Source: Ilyonectria destructans
Taxonomy: Eukaryota > Ascomycota > Sordariomycetes > Hypocreales > Nectriaceae
Assembly (NCBI GenBank): GCA_020740775.1
Contig: JAHEWK010000010.1
Span: 2,108,001-2,172,000 of the forward strand
Reading direction: 5' to 3'
DNA: 64,000 nucleotides
Of this stretch, positions 33,337 to 44,130 are shown piece by piece (within the stretch, counting starts at the first letter, position 1; the number at the start of each line of letters is the position of its first letter). The notes under the pieces are model-generated. The model was not told the origin of the DNA and made no database searches. It was given only the letters and a program-made list of their open reading frames with translations. The translations under genes were made by a program, and so were the position numbers.

Positions 33337-34308
33337 ATGAAGACCTCTCACGTCATCCCCGCCGTTTTCGGTCTCATCTCCTCTGTCCATGCACACTACA
33401 CGTTCGATCAGCTCGTCGTCAACGATGCTATGGAGGGCTCCGCCAACACCTACATCAGGAAGCATCAGAACAGCTATATGCCCACCAAGTTCATCAACGT
33501 TCCCGAGGGCTCCATCACCCCTCTTGATGCTGATTTCACCTGCAACAAGGGAGCCGTTGCTGCCTCCAGTGTCTACACTGTCAAGGCCGGTGACAAGATC
33601 GGCCTGAAGCAGGCCTATGGAGGTACTGGAATGCTTCACCCCGGCCCATCGCAAGTCTACATCAGCGCCGCTGATGATGCCACTACGTACGACGGCACTG
33701 GAGACTGGTACAAGATCCACCAGTCCCTCCTCTGCACTGCCGGAAATGCCGAGTCGCTTCGCACTTCCGCCTGGTGCAGTTATGGCGAGGACCGAGTCTG
33801 GTTCACCGTGCCCTCCACCATCCCTAACGGACAGTACCTCGTCCGTGGTGAGCATATCGGACTTCACGGTGCCCATGTTGGCGAGGCCGAGTTCTACTAC
33901 GCCTGCGCTCAGATTGAGGTTACCGGAAACAGCGCCACCAGCATCCCCGGTTCTGCTGTCGCGATTCCTGGTGTGTACCAGTCCACTGATGAGGCCGTCA
34001 ACTTCAGTGTCTGGGGATCATCCACTTCCTACGATGTCATTCCCGGCCCCGATGTTATTCCTGGCGGCACCATTCGCGGCAGCCCGGATGGGTCCTCTGG
34101 TGATGTCTCTGAGACTGTTGCGGGCGGCTCCAGCCCCAGCTCGGATGATTCATCCAGCGTCATTTCTAGTGCCATCTCAACTCCCACTGTGGCCCCTGTT
34201 GCCAGCGCTGTCGAGACTCCTTTCTCCGCAGTTACTGCTTCAGCTGCCCCGGCCTGTGGACGATTCCAGTCCCGACGGGCCAAGGCTCGCAAGGCTCGCA
34301 AGGCTTAA
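33337..34308 (+). CDS. AA9 lytic polysaccharide monooxygenase
   Basis: Secreted copper enzyme of 323 aa that oxidatively cleaves cellulose or related glucans. The signal peptide ends at Ala19, so mature His1 (HYTFDQLVVN) forms half of the copper histidine brace. The second brace His is in GGTGMLHPGPSQVY (about residue 101), and GEAEFYYACAQIEV carries the axial Tyr and the conserved Gln. YLVRGEHIGLH matches the AA9 core strand. There is no CBM1. After about residue 230 comes a Ser/Thr/Pro-rich linker and then a short very basic tail (RFQSRRAKARKARKA). The gene is intronless with a strong bias to C/G third positions, typical of highly expressed genes. It stands alone between AT-rich spacers. 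Confidence 0.93.
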   Translation: MKTSHVIPAVFGLISSVHAHYTFDQLVVNDAMEGSANTYIRKHQNSYMPTKFINVPEGSITPLDADFTCNKGAVAASSVYTVKAGDKIGLKQAYGGTGMLHPGPSQVYISAADDATTYDGTGDWYKIHQSLLCTAGNAESLRTSAWCSYGEDRVWFTVPSTIPNGQYLVRGEHIGLHGAHVGEAEFYYACAQIEVTGNSATSIPGSAVAIPGVYQSTDEAVNFSVWGSSTSYDVIPGPDVIPGGTIRGSPDGSSGDVSETVAGGSSPSSDDSSSVISSAISTPTVAPVASAVETPFSAVTASAAPACGRFQSRRAKARKARKA

Positions 34309-35330
34309 GGTCTTGTAGATTGATGTCCAATGGCGGGTCATTCTATGAATCAAGGAAACCTCGATTTGCATGTCAAGTTGGCCACAATTGAAAACCATTT
34401 GTATGTTGACACCGCGTTGATGGGACTTTGTCCCTGTATGCTGCTGTTGGGCAAGGTCCAATTTTGGACTTGGATACGGTTGTATCACGAAATCTTTCTG
34501 TTCTATATTTTGCTACGGGTATAGCATAACATATTTATAAAATCAAGTTGCTTATGGAAAAATCCGACTTAATCCAAATTTTCTGTGAAGCAAAATACTC
34601 TCTGCTGTCGGTTTTAGGATTCCGAGTGCATGTCGTATTGATCCTTGCAAACAATTACCTTAAACCCACCTAAGTAAACTGGTTGTGTGTATTACTGAAC
34701 CTCAAACATCTTTGATGCTGGTAAAACCATTACACATTGTCATATGTATCGGGATATCGGATTTCTGCGGTTATGACGGACGTGAAACTTTTCCTCTGTC
34801 ATCACAGGCGTCCATCGCCACTTGCCTCGTCACCGGCCTCGTCATCAGATAAGCCCTAGGCCTAGCTTTTCCTTGATTTTATCTATAGCTAGCTGAAGCC
34901 AAAGACTCCGAAAGATCCGGAGCCTCTCGGCTGTCCGAGGTCATCCGAGGTCATCATCAGTCTCTTCATCTATAAGACTGACCCAAAGACCCTCTTTTAG
35001 ATAGGAAGAATATCAAGAGCTTCTCGCACACATGATCATTTCCATCTGCTAGATGCAACACACATCAATTATGTTAGTTGTAAATGCCCATCCGTTAACA
35101 GAGGTCTGGGACCCATTCAGAAAATTGAGCGTGCCAATCTGAAGTGCTGTAATAGCGCTGCCTCACTCGGTCGCACTAAAACCAACTGTACTCAGCCGTA
35201 TTCAATTAATACAGCGCCCACCCGTCTACCTGGCACAAATAATCGACTCGCATATACCAAGCACGAACAGCGCAATACCACCCACACTGATTAGTCACAG
35301 CTCTGCACGAATTGCAATAGGATAAGCAGA
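34309..35330. other. AT-rich spacer, no gene seen
   Basis: About 1 kb between the AA9 gene and the proposed left end of the Crypton-like element. No supported gene is seen. Confidence 0.45.
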
Positions 35331-35403
35331 ACTTATCGTGGGGTCGTTTTGCGGAGTAATTTCGGGAAATCGTATGCGATTACACAACTACCATCTGATA
35401 AGT

Positions 35404-35570
35404 GCCCGGCGCCGCGCACGCGAATATCTCGACGGCCAGCGGCCCAATCAAGACCGTTCCGGATCCTGGGGAACTGCTACACTCCGGCGGTGCGTTTAGT
35501 CCAGGAGTGGCGTTGTTTAGGCTACTGGCTGTCGAGATATTTGTGTATGTAGCGTCGGGAAGGGATAAGG
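35404..35570. repeat. Imperfect long palindrome (fold-back)
   Basis: AATATCTCGACGGCCAG near 35421 is repeated as its inverse at 35527-35541 (CTGGCTGTCGAGATATT), and similarity extends through both arms toward the centre and outward for tens of bases. The arms differ mainly by C/T and G/A transitions. The short open frames on both strands encode similar peptides (ANISTAS... and TNISTAS...) for this reason. It may be a fold-back or MITE-type insertion inside the end of the Crypton-like element. Confidence 0.65.
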
Positions 35571-35658
35571 GGGGGCTCGTCTCTACTGCAAGGACTACGA
35601 GATAATAATACACTAACCTTATGGCTCTTTAATCTTTAAAAATACGTCTTCTCAATAG

Positions 35659-35673
35659 ATATATATATATATA
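35659..35673. repeat. Short (AT)n tract
   Basis: About seven AT dinucleotides immediately downstream of the recombinase gene. Confidence 0.85.
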
Positions 35674-35695
35674 AAGACCCTAGTAGATGGCCGGC

Positions 35696-38207
35696 TTACC
35701 GTCGACGAGGGGCGGTCCGCCTCCTCCCTAGCCGGGTCCAGCGCCCCCGATGGCCCCGGCCCCGAGTCGGACCTGGTCCCGGGCCTGGGTCTGGGTCATC
35801 GGGCACGGGGGTCCCTACCTGTACTCGTGTCTGCTGGGCCTGGCCCTGACCCTGGCCCCGCCGGCGGCGCTGTTTCAGCTCGTTAACGAGCCGGTTCAAG
35901 CTCCGGCCGGCGCGTAAGAGCTCTAGCTCTGCAACAGCCTCCTCCTCACTCTTACCGGACGCCGTGCGGGCCAAGAGCTCGTCCCATATCACCTTCCGGC
36001 GACAGAACTGCACCCTAACCCCATTCCCCGGGCGCCAGCGGCTTCCCCACATCTCTTCCAGCACCCGTACGGCCGGCTGGCCCGCAATCCCTTCTTCCCA
36101 CTCCTTCCAGACGTCCCGCACCGTAAAGACCTTAGCCAGGGCTGTAATGACGGGCATACCCGGTACTAGAGGCTCTGGGGCCGGGGCCGTATTGAGATTC
36201 AAGGGGGGAGCTGTTGACGGCGCCGGCGCCGGCGCCACTGCTGGCCCGGCTCCGAAGTAGCCGGTAAAGGTGATAGGGACCTTGCCCTGGAGGAGGGCAT
36301 CGAGGCCGCCCTGAAGCCCCTCTAGCCGGGCCTCTAGCCGGATGGCGAGCCGCTGGCTATTCTGTAAGAGGGCCTCGCGCGTGCTCTCTAAGACGCCGCT
36401 TAGCTCTGGCAGCGCGCGTTGTACGAGCAGGCTTACCGGCTCCGTAGCCCCTACCGCGTCGGACCGCACGACGACGGCGAACTCGTCCCACTCGGGCCCG
36501 TTAAAAGGGGCGTAGGAGAAGAAGGGTAGCGACGGATAGCGGGGCTGTAAGACAGCCAAGTCCTGCAAGAGTACTATACGCAGCCGCCGCATAAGCTTAA
36601 GGAAGCCGTCGGCAGCTAGATCATCGTCATCGAGGCCGCCTTCTGCCCAGCATTGCCGGCGCGCGCGCGCCTCAAAGCGGGGCTCCCACTCCTCGATCCA
36701 CGGCCAGAGCTGCTTTTGTAAGACGTAAGGGGGTTCGTGGGCGGCACGCGCGAGGAAGTAGTCCCCCGGGGACGCCGAGAAGCCGGCGACGATACGCATG
36801 AACTGGCGCGGTAGGTGTGTAAGATAGGCCTGGCAGAGCACGCTCTGGTTCCAGCGGCCGGCCTGCGAGATCTGGGCGAGCGACGTGCCGTGGGTCTCCG
36901 CGTCCTGAGCGCCTACCCTGCGCGGGAGGTGCGTCTTCTTCGACGCAATAAGGCCGGCGGCGCCGAAGATACGCCAGGTCTCTTGTAGCTGCGTCGGGTA
37001 CGAGAGCTCCTGCTCGCGGTCCCGTCCGACGAGGACCTTGATCCGATACCAGTCCTGACGGCGCCGGAAGGACGGGGGCGGTTCGCCGGCGACGTGCCAG
37101 CGCCAGAAGAAGAGCTGCGCTAGGGCCCCTTGCGTACAGAATAAGGGGTCCTTATGCCGGAGGGCGCCCATAAACTCCTTCCTCGCCGTCTTATTTAGCT
37201 TGCCGTCTCGTAAAAGGCTTACAAGACAACCACAGAGGGTCGGGCCTTCCGAAGGCGGATAGTCCAATAGGGATAGGTCTGCAAGCTCCATCTTACGGCG
37301 GTTCTCCCCCCGTAAGAGGTAGTAGTGGCCGAAGAGGAGGTCGACTCGCGTACGGAGGTTTTGCGGCGTATATGCGGCCCCGCTGAGAAGGAGATCCTGG
37401 ATCCGGAGCCATTCATTGGGGGAATAGCCGGCCTGGATCCCGTCGGTCCCGCGGTCTTTAAAGGAGGCACGGTCGTGCTTCCCCCGCTGCCGGCCCCGTT
37501 GCTCAAGGAAGCCTCGTACGGCGGCGCCCCGGGGGTTCTCCATATTCGCGTTACCGTGGGCCACCTGGAGCCGCCAGAGCTCGATAACGGCCGCGACATA
37601 GGCGTCGATAGTGCCCCTCGTAAGCAGGGATCCTTCGGTAAGGTCTACTGCAGCCGGCGCAAGGGCCGTGGGTGGCACGTAGCCCTCGCGGTCGTCCGCG
37701 AGCAGCTCGGCGGCCTCGGCCAGGGGGATCTCTAAGGCTTCGGCTAGGCTTTCGGCCTCTGCCAGGGCCGCGGCCTCAAGCTGCTCCTGTTCGAGCTGTT
37801 GCCGTAGCTGTACGGTCTCGCCTTTGCCCTTACCCCTACCCCGCGCCCGTAGCTTCTTCTGCGGCGGCGCTACGCGTCGTAAGAGGATATCCTCCTTGAG
37901 CCACGCCGCCAGCTTGTCCGGCGTTACGAGCTCGCCGTCGGGCCAGCTATAGAGCGAGCCGTCAGCTGCAGCCCGAGGCATATGGCACCAGGCCTATAGG
38001 TATTCGTCTGTTAGCCGCCGAGGGGGTCCTACTTAAAAGGAGGGGGAAGGGGGGGCCGGCCGGGGGACGCGCCTTCCACTCCCGCTGCTTCGCCGCGTAA
38101 CTCCGCGCCGTGTTCGCCGGCTGTTCGTCCTTCTTCGCCTGGAGGCCCGCCCTCCGGGCAGCACGGGCGCGCTCCTCAGCGGCGGTGTACGAGTCGTCGG
38201 CGGCCAT
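35696..38207 (-). CDS. Crypton-type tyrosine recombinase (Ndc10/GCR1_C domains)
   Basis: Main exon 35696-37981 plus a probable first exon 38073-38207 (MAADDSYTAAEERARAA to KQREWK). About 800 aa. The N-terminal NTARSYAAKQREWK and PDGELVTPDKLAAWL blocks fit the core-binding part of Crypton recombinases. HYYLLRGENRRKMELADL matches the Ndc10-like catalytic region and carries the first candidate Arg (R224 of the main exon). ETHGTS, ISQAGRWNQS and QAYLTHLP (candidate H364, R376 and Y386) lie where the H-R-Y residues are expected. The last 150 residues contain a GCR1_C DNA-binding domain (VRDVWKEWEEG... WELL-type helices), then a Gln/Gly/Arg/Pro-rich tail. The join of the two exons would need a non-canonical GC-AG intron (near 37990-38072), so splicing or integrity is uncertain. 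Uninterrupted coding over 760 codons suggests a recent or active copy. Confidence 0.72.
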
Positions 38208-38358
38208 CTCGGTCGACCGGGGGCCTTCGAGGTGGTGTTTTTCTTAGGCTTGGTAGGCTGGAGACCTGATAAATGGGGGGACTTATCAAATGCACTTATC
38301 AGGCGTCGCGCACACGATTTCACACGATTTCACGGGTCGGGTTTTGCGGGCGATAAGT

Positions 38359-38840
38359 CGTCACGTGGTCTAAGCGAATTACGACGCAATTACGCGCACC
38401 ATCGATAAGCCCACATAACAGTTGTGTGTGTGCATTGTAAGTCTAGTCCTATATCAGCAGTTTACCCCCTATGACCCTTACGATAGAGTAGAGATAAACT
38501 AGCAGACTAATGGCTCGGCATGCAGGAGGCTTTTCAGCTGAACATGTTTAACCGCTAATACAAAGTATCTGTTCGCATTGATTGGCTTTATTTAAGCCAC
38601 ACCTGACATTGCTCCACGTGCCTACCCCTAAGCAGACATGGCTGGCACCACCTGGTTATTCTCTATTTACTAACCCTAAATTGCCGTCAAAGTGCTTCGC
38701 TGATAATGGGACATCCCATTAAATGCGCCTTATTAATTAGGCGCAAAAAATGCATGTTGTAATATATAACGAAGCTGGTCAGCCCTATAGACACCCCAGT
38801 TTATTTTCCCCTCCGGATTTTAGATGCCACGCGTTACAAG
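38359..38840. other. Intergenic region, no gene seen
   Basis: 482 bp of AT-rich sequence between the right end of the Crypton-like element and the next gene. No gene is seen; it probably includes that gene's promoter. Confidence 0.45.
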
Positions 38841-40988
38841 ATGCTCTTCGACGACAACATCGAGGTCTTCCAAGGCGTCTGGACAGACTGGGAAAATGGA
38901 GGTGCTAAATTTTTAACCGCGTCGCCACGGAACTCACAGCTTCTCGCGTCTTTTCTTTCACTCTTCATTACATTTACTGGCACACGCCTATGGCATCTCG
39001 TGGCTTTCTGTTTGCATCAGTTCAGAGATGATAACGGCTCACAGGACGGGCTTCATCATCAGCGACAGGTCATCCTACGGAACAGCGCCAATGCGACCGG
39101 CACAGTATGGCCACTAATTCAACAGGCTTGGGCTTGGCGCGGCCTGGCGAGAAAGAATTTGCAGCGTTCTTTGGCGTGGATATTTCTGGTATTGGGATAC
39201 GCTATCAGTTCAGGCGTCATTGCAGTCTTCACCGCATCTGAGATTGCCTTGAACGGCGAGACGAGGCGACTAATCCGACCGCCCTCTGATTATGGAGCCT
39301 TCGATAGCAGTAACTGTGGGTTTCTCACCACGAGAGACGGCTACACCAACGATAAAGATGCACTGCTTGTAACACTCTACGATACCAACCAGGCTGCCAT
39401 GTATGCCCGCGAGTGTTATAATGGCACCAGTCGTGGAATTGAGGTCAATTGCAAGCTCTTTACGCAACCATCGATTCCTTGGAAGAGCAGGACAAATGCC
39501 CCCTGCCCCTTCGATGCCGAGGTTTGCCGGCCAAATGTCTCTGCCTTTGAGGCGGATACTGGCTTGATCAATGCGAGGTCATATTTCGGAATCAATGGAC
39601 CTGATTCGGATATTCTTCAATATCGCAAGCTAGTCACTTGCACCCCTTTGGCCGTCGACGATCGCTATGTCACCGCCATTCGTGGTCCCTCACCAGCCTG
39701 CGTTTTGGACAAGGCCATATCGAGTGATCGGCATACTGACCTTAAACATTCGGACACCCTATTTTCGTATCACTACGGGCGGTACGGGCCGGAAATGGAA
39801 GCGGAAAACAATGTGACAGCCCAGCAGATCAGGAGAGATTTTAACTTGGGTTTCAACAAAACAACTGTTCCCGCTATTCGAATGATGGCAGATGGAGTAC
39901 CCTATCACGTTGAGTAAGTGTTCGTGCCGCTGCACATGGCTTCTCAGGCAGCAAAACTCATATCTTCCAGGACGAGATATTCCATTGCAAGCCAGGCTTC
40001 GGATCGGGGTTGGAACCCAATCAAGGAGCTCAACAGAACAGACGCAGACCTATCTCTGATTCTCGTCGCCGCTAATGACATGTACTCATTCGATGACATT
40101 GACGACCCAGTATTCGCAGCTCATGCCAAAGCGGAAACCTGGCCGGTAAACTTCCAAAGGAGGCGCTTTGATAATGCGCTCAGCCCGATCGGCTGTACCA
40201 CGCAGTTTCAAATGTGCAACCCCGTGAAAACACGCTGCACCAATCTGTCCTCTATCTTGAATCTATTTCCAGTCCATCCTGAAAGTCCTATAGGCTACGA
40301 CCTTGACGTACCGGCTGAGTGGGCTATCGCTCTCGACCTGAACAAACGCCAACGCGGTGTTGCCATGCGGATATTCCACGCCTCGTCTATCTTGGATGAG
40401 GCGGTCCAAGGACGCGGTCAGCTGGCTCTCCTGGCGAGCCAATTTGCCTATGGGACGTACCAGACTCCCCTTTCGAAGAATCACTGGCACAACGAAGTTT
40501 CGTCCTGGTTTAATGCGACCCTGGCACTCGAACAGCTCCGCATGCAAGAGTTTGCAATCCCGCGTCGAGAACGTTACATGACGGCGGCGCATAAGCAGAT
40601 GCGAGAGCTACCGCCTGGAACCGGGTGGATGTGTAAGACGCAGATGACGTCTATATCAAACGGGACTGTTAATTTCCGTCACCGAGGGCTGCTGATGGTG
40701 CTGGTTATTGGCTCGGTTATTATTCTAGTGAGCTTTGTTCATGAGGACACAGTCTGGTGGGTACGACGACGTCTCCAGCTCGGTACGAACCACCTTCACT
40801 CGCGTCATCTATGGATTCAGGATGGATTACTTCAGCTTCAGCGGATGGTTTTACAGAGGTCTTCGCATGGCAGTTGGTCGTCTAAGGAAGAGTATGTGCC
40901 TGTAACTACCAAGGGTGAGCTATTCCATCGGTATGGCGATAGCGACTTGGAAACACCTCTTATTACGACACAGGCAGATAACTTATAA
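38841..40988 (+). CDS. Orphan fungal membrane glycoprotein
   Basis: Two exons joined by an intron of about 57 nt near 39914-39970 (donor GTAAGT, acceptor CCAG; the codon GA|G is split) give roughly 695 aa. No catalytic family is recognised. Predicted membrane helices lie near the N-terminus (LLASFLSLFITFTG, then LAWIFLVLGYAISSGVIAVF) and near the C-terminus (LLMVLVIGSVIILVSFV). Between them is a large, probably extracellular region with many Asn-x-Ser/Thr sites (CYNGTSR, GFNKTTV, WFNATLA) and spaced Cys residues. The tail after the last helix is basic and cytosolic in character. This two-plus-one helix layout is common in unannotated ascomycete proteins. The role is unknown. It lies between a Crypton-like element and a pseudogene. 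Confidence 0.7.
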
Positions 40989-41029
40989 CGGAATCCTAAG
41001 CAATGTAAACATAGGTCCTCCTTGAATTT

Positions 41030-41715
41030 TTAGTACGAGATACACGAAGTTCCATTTCACCGTTGTCTGCTACGATCGTCGCGGATACTCCAAGAGTCTC
41101 CGCGTTGGCAGCCACGACTTTACCAATCGTCTTCAGACCGACGCCGATGATGCCCAGCGACTGATTTTACACCTATTTTCAGATGCAAAGGGCGTGGTTT
41201 TGGTATCTCTTCAGAAGCCGTCGTCGCGCAACAGTTGGCCAGCCATCCAGAGTGCGTGAGCAAGATTGTCGTCCACGAACTGCCCAGTTTCTTAATGTTG
41301 GCGGAAGAATTTCACCAGCAGGCATGCGGACTCATCCAACACATTTATCACAAGTACCGCGCGAACGGCACTGAAGCCGCCATGAAAGAGTTCACCTCTG
41401 GCCCCTCAGAAGGACCCGACGCAACCATGATGCGTCAATGCATGGATGTCAAGCGAGGCGATGAGATCCGCGCGAACGGTCAGTTCTGGTTCGAGTTCGA
41501 GTTCAGGCAGTACACCTCTGCCCCAGTAGATTTGACTCGTATTGGCTAAGTGAAGTACAAGTTAATTCTGGTTGCTGGGGAAGATAGTGGTGACGGGCCA
41601 GGCCTCGGTCCGATCCTGTACATGGCCGCAGTTCTGAAGAAGGGAGCTGAGAGAATTGTTGGTGGACATGTGGGTATATGGTCTACCCCGAGGAATTTAC
41701 AAAGAATATTGTAGA
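41030..41715 (+). pseudogene. Alpha/beta-hydrolase pseudogene
   Basis: The fragment begins at FTVVCYDRRGYSKSL, the oxyanion-strand region of an alpha/beta hydrolase. It continues through DADDAQRLILHLFSDAKGVV and then loses frame near 41199, where one base appears missing. A second frame continues with ISSEAVVAQQLASHPE and KIVVHELPSFL to GQFWFEFEFRQYTSAPVDL, and reaches an in-frame TAA at about 41547. The sequence after that stop still reads KLILVAGEDSGDGPG and GGHVGIWSTP, the C-terminal Asp/His region of the same family. The N-terminal third is absent. With a truncated start, a frameshift and a stop it should not make an enzyme. Confidence 0.75.
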
Positions 41716-41950
41716 GATGGTGCTGAATTGATTAATATTTGATTAAATACCATTCTATCATTACTAGGTTGCTATAGGATCATCTGAGAACTCAGCCAAT
41801 CTCTTTGCACCATGAGTTGACCCTGCTACCAAATGTGACCGCGATGCAGGCTGTCACTGGCCGCCTTTACCGCTGTGTTTAGCGCAACAGATATGCAAAA
41901 GGAAAAGGTGGAATATAATCTGATGGGGTAGAAGGGTCTTGTAATTGAAA

Positions 41951-43838
41951 TTAGTCAACTACTTGCAGCGCAGTTTGACTGCTATTAAACCAAAACTGGA
42001 GAATTCCCTTCATCCGACAGCATTCCCAGTCACGAGTCGCCTCTTCATTATGCTGATGTTTCGGCTCTGTGGTGAATTCCACGCTAACTCCATGCCGCGG
42101 AAACTTCGCGTCTGGTCGATAGTGGGTGATCGGAGAGTGGCATAGGTGCGAAGGTGCAGTGCAGTATTGAGTGGGATCTACTCCCAGTCTGCATTGTCCG
42201 AGGGCCCGCCGCGTCCCGTTGTGGTACTTGATTATTATCCCCTTACAGAACCGAGATTCCTTTTCATAGAATACCGTCGTGGAAAACACGGCCTCCAGCG
42301 ATCCGGAAGAGAAGAAGGCATACTTAAATGGAGGATCACCCACCGGGGTGAAGGGTGTTATCTGCATATTCTCCCCCATTTTAGGGCAGACACCAATATC
42401 AGAGATTGCCGTCTCAGGGATACTATAAACGAGCGTACAGCCGATGCTCGTAGCAGATACAAAGTCCGTTGTATCTTCGTCATGACGCGGGCCAATAGCA
42501 AGATCTCCCGAACGGGCAAAACGAAACTTATCTGTCAGTTTACTTCTATCAATTCTGAGACCATTTGAACCTACCAAGAAGCAAGGTGTCCCTCGCGAAT
42601 ATCGACCTTGAAATTTCCATTTCAATCGGGTACCAAACGCAGTGATCCCATCCTCAGAGGAGAGAGGGACATACAGCCAAACAATAGGCCCCCTAGTTCG
42701 ATATGAAAGGCGCTCAAAAGTCTTGGAGGCGCATGGTGATCTTGAAGTATGTGCATGAATTGCTACAGTTAGGTAACCTGAGAGGAGGAATGTGATACCC
42801 GTGCTGTAGCGTGTCTCTATGGTTTTGAGGAGCCTGGGAGGTCGTAAGCCAGGTGGAGAGACGAGACATTCCTCCAAATTCGGCGGCGCTGGAGTATCCC
42901 AGATTTTCAAATCAGTCGAACTGACGATTTTTAAATGAGCCAAGCCGAACTAAAAAATATCAGCTCGAAGACCTTGAAGCCTCGAAACGGATGCAAACCT
43001 TGAAAGTTGCTATTACTCCGGCGAAGCACTCCGCCTTCTCAACCACAAATGCCTCAGTCCCAGCTTGTACTTCCCGCCTTTCAGGTGGTGCTTCAATGCG
43101 TTCAATACTCTTAAGCCCCTGATAATCGATCGTCAGGCGGATAAATGGCTCTTTCACGCCCTCTCGGATCGTCGGGGATGTCCCCCGATCCCACGCATAG
43201 ACCGTACACAGCGGGAGGGAAACCATCCCATCATCGTCGGCCGCTGACAATTTGCGAGCGAGCCTGAGAACCGATGTATACCGCAATATCACGTCATGAC
43301 TCACTGACTCCCAAATAATTCGGGCTGGTATGTTTGGAAGTGCCAACAGCTGGGGAAGATGGCAGACAGCAGCAACACAATCCATGCCGGTATCGATATC
43401 AAGGTCAGGTGGCAATAGCAGAGGTGCCGCCTCGAACCACGGATATCTCCATGCCGATGCAACCAATAGCCGGTCCAATTTGTGCTCTGCTCGACATTCC
43501 TTCACAAACAAGTTGAAGCAATCCGGGTGGACCGAGGCGGTTTCACCAGCCCAGTTGCACCTTAGACATTTAGGCAACTTGCGAAATGCCGGGCTAGTCT
43601 CCCCCTCGGGTATATGACCAACATCCTCGGGCGGAAATATCAATGAATCTTGCGTTCCGTAGATGACCCAGGCAGGGCGGGAAAGAACTGTTTATTAGTT
43701 CTCCAGTCAGCTTGGGTTTTCGGTCGTGTTGGGAGACATGAGCATACGCGCGACAATTCGGTCACCCTTTTTGAACGCGAAACCACAAGCTCCACACTGA
43801 AGGTGGACGCGGAAGTGTGTTAGGCCATTCATTTCCAT
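41951..43838 (-). CDS. Orphan Cys-motif protein of fungal family
   Basis: Three exons are proposed. A short exon starting at 43838 encodes THFRVHLQCGACGFAFKKGD; donor GTATGC and an acceptor just before LIFPPEDVG would join it in frame. Exon 2 (to about 43008) has KLPKCLRCNWAGE, VHPDCFNLFVKEC and LDRLLVASAWRYPWF. A short intron ending TTTTAG joins exon 3 at FGLAHLKIV, and the protein ends at 41951. The CGAC, CLRC, CFNLF and KEC cysteines suggest a small structural zinc site at the N-terminus. The rest, with WKFQGRYSRGTPCFLVG and ITYYHNGTRR-like strands, resembles large unannotated ascomycete families often found with F-box or heterokaryon-type genes. No enzymatic motif was recognised. About 570-580 aa. 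Confidence 0.6.
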
Positions 43839-44007
43839 GATGTTGTGACTGTCATCAAGATCAGGATTGTGACACCTGGGTCTTGACGGCGAAGTGATAG
43901 GATAGAAACATTAGCGGTGACTATCGGCAGAAAGAATGTTTGATGACTAAGAATGTCATCTCGCGGCTGGAAGTCAGCATATCATTCCTATGACACTGGT
44001 AGATAGT

Positions 44008-44019
44008 CCCTGGTTTTCT
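44008..44019. repeat. LINE target-site duplication, left copy
   Basis: CCCTGGTTTTCT, identical to 49473-49484 on the other side of the element. Confidence 0.85.
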
Positions 44020-44130
44020 GAGAGGGAGAGCTCCAGGAAGTCGGACACTTCTCGAAATCTCATTATTTATCTTCTTTATAACTTTTGAAATACCCGGTAG
44101 CCGCTTGGCGGAGATTCAGGCCTTTGGCGG

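Larger units (their letters stand above)
35331..38358. mobile_element. Crypton-like tyrosine recombinase element
   Basis: Very GC-rich block (35.7-38.2 kb) set in AT-rich flanks, carrying one gene for an Ndc10/GCR1_C-type tyrosine recombinase. Candidate ends were placed by two signals. ACTTATCG at 35331-35338 is mirrored by CGATAAGT at 38351-38358. GGGTCG..TTTTGCGG occurs in the same orientation at 35341-35354 and 38334-38349. More ACTTATC/GATAAGT words lie inside both ends (near 35394, 38281 and 38294). Cryptons move through a circular intermediate by site-specific recombination and usually lack long inverted repeats, so these may be subterminal recombinase sites. The exact boundaries are uncertain. 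Confidence 0.6.

Noticed and set aside
33271..33876. 201-codon open frame antisense to the AA9 gene
   Set aside because: Arises from the strong codon bias of the AA9 gene; no independent motifs.
35380..35613. Short open frames on both strands with similar peptides
   Set aside because: Both result from the palindrome at 35404-35570; similarity is due to the inverted repeat, not to real proteins.
37325..37899. Several plus-strand open frames opposite the Crypton-like recombinase
   Set aside because: Low-complexity Arg/Pro/Ala-rich translations typical of antisense frames in very GC-rich DNA.
35331..38358. A Starship captain (DUF3435 tyrosine recombinase)
   Set aside because: The protein has Ndc10-like and GCR1_C domains of Cryptons, and the element is only about 3 kb with one gene and no cargo. 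A giant Starship is not supported.
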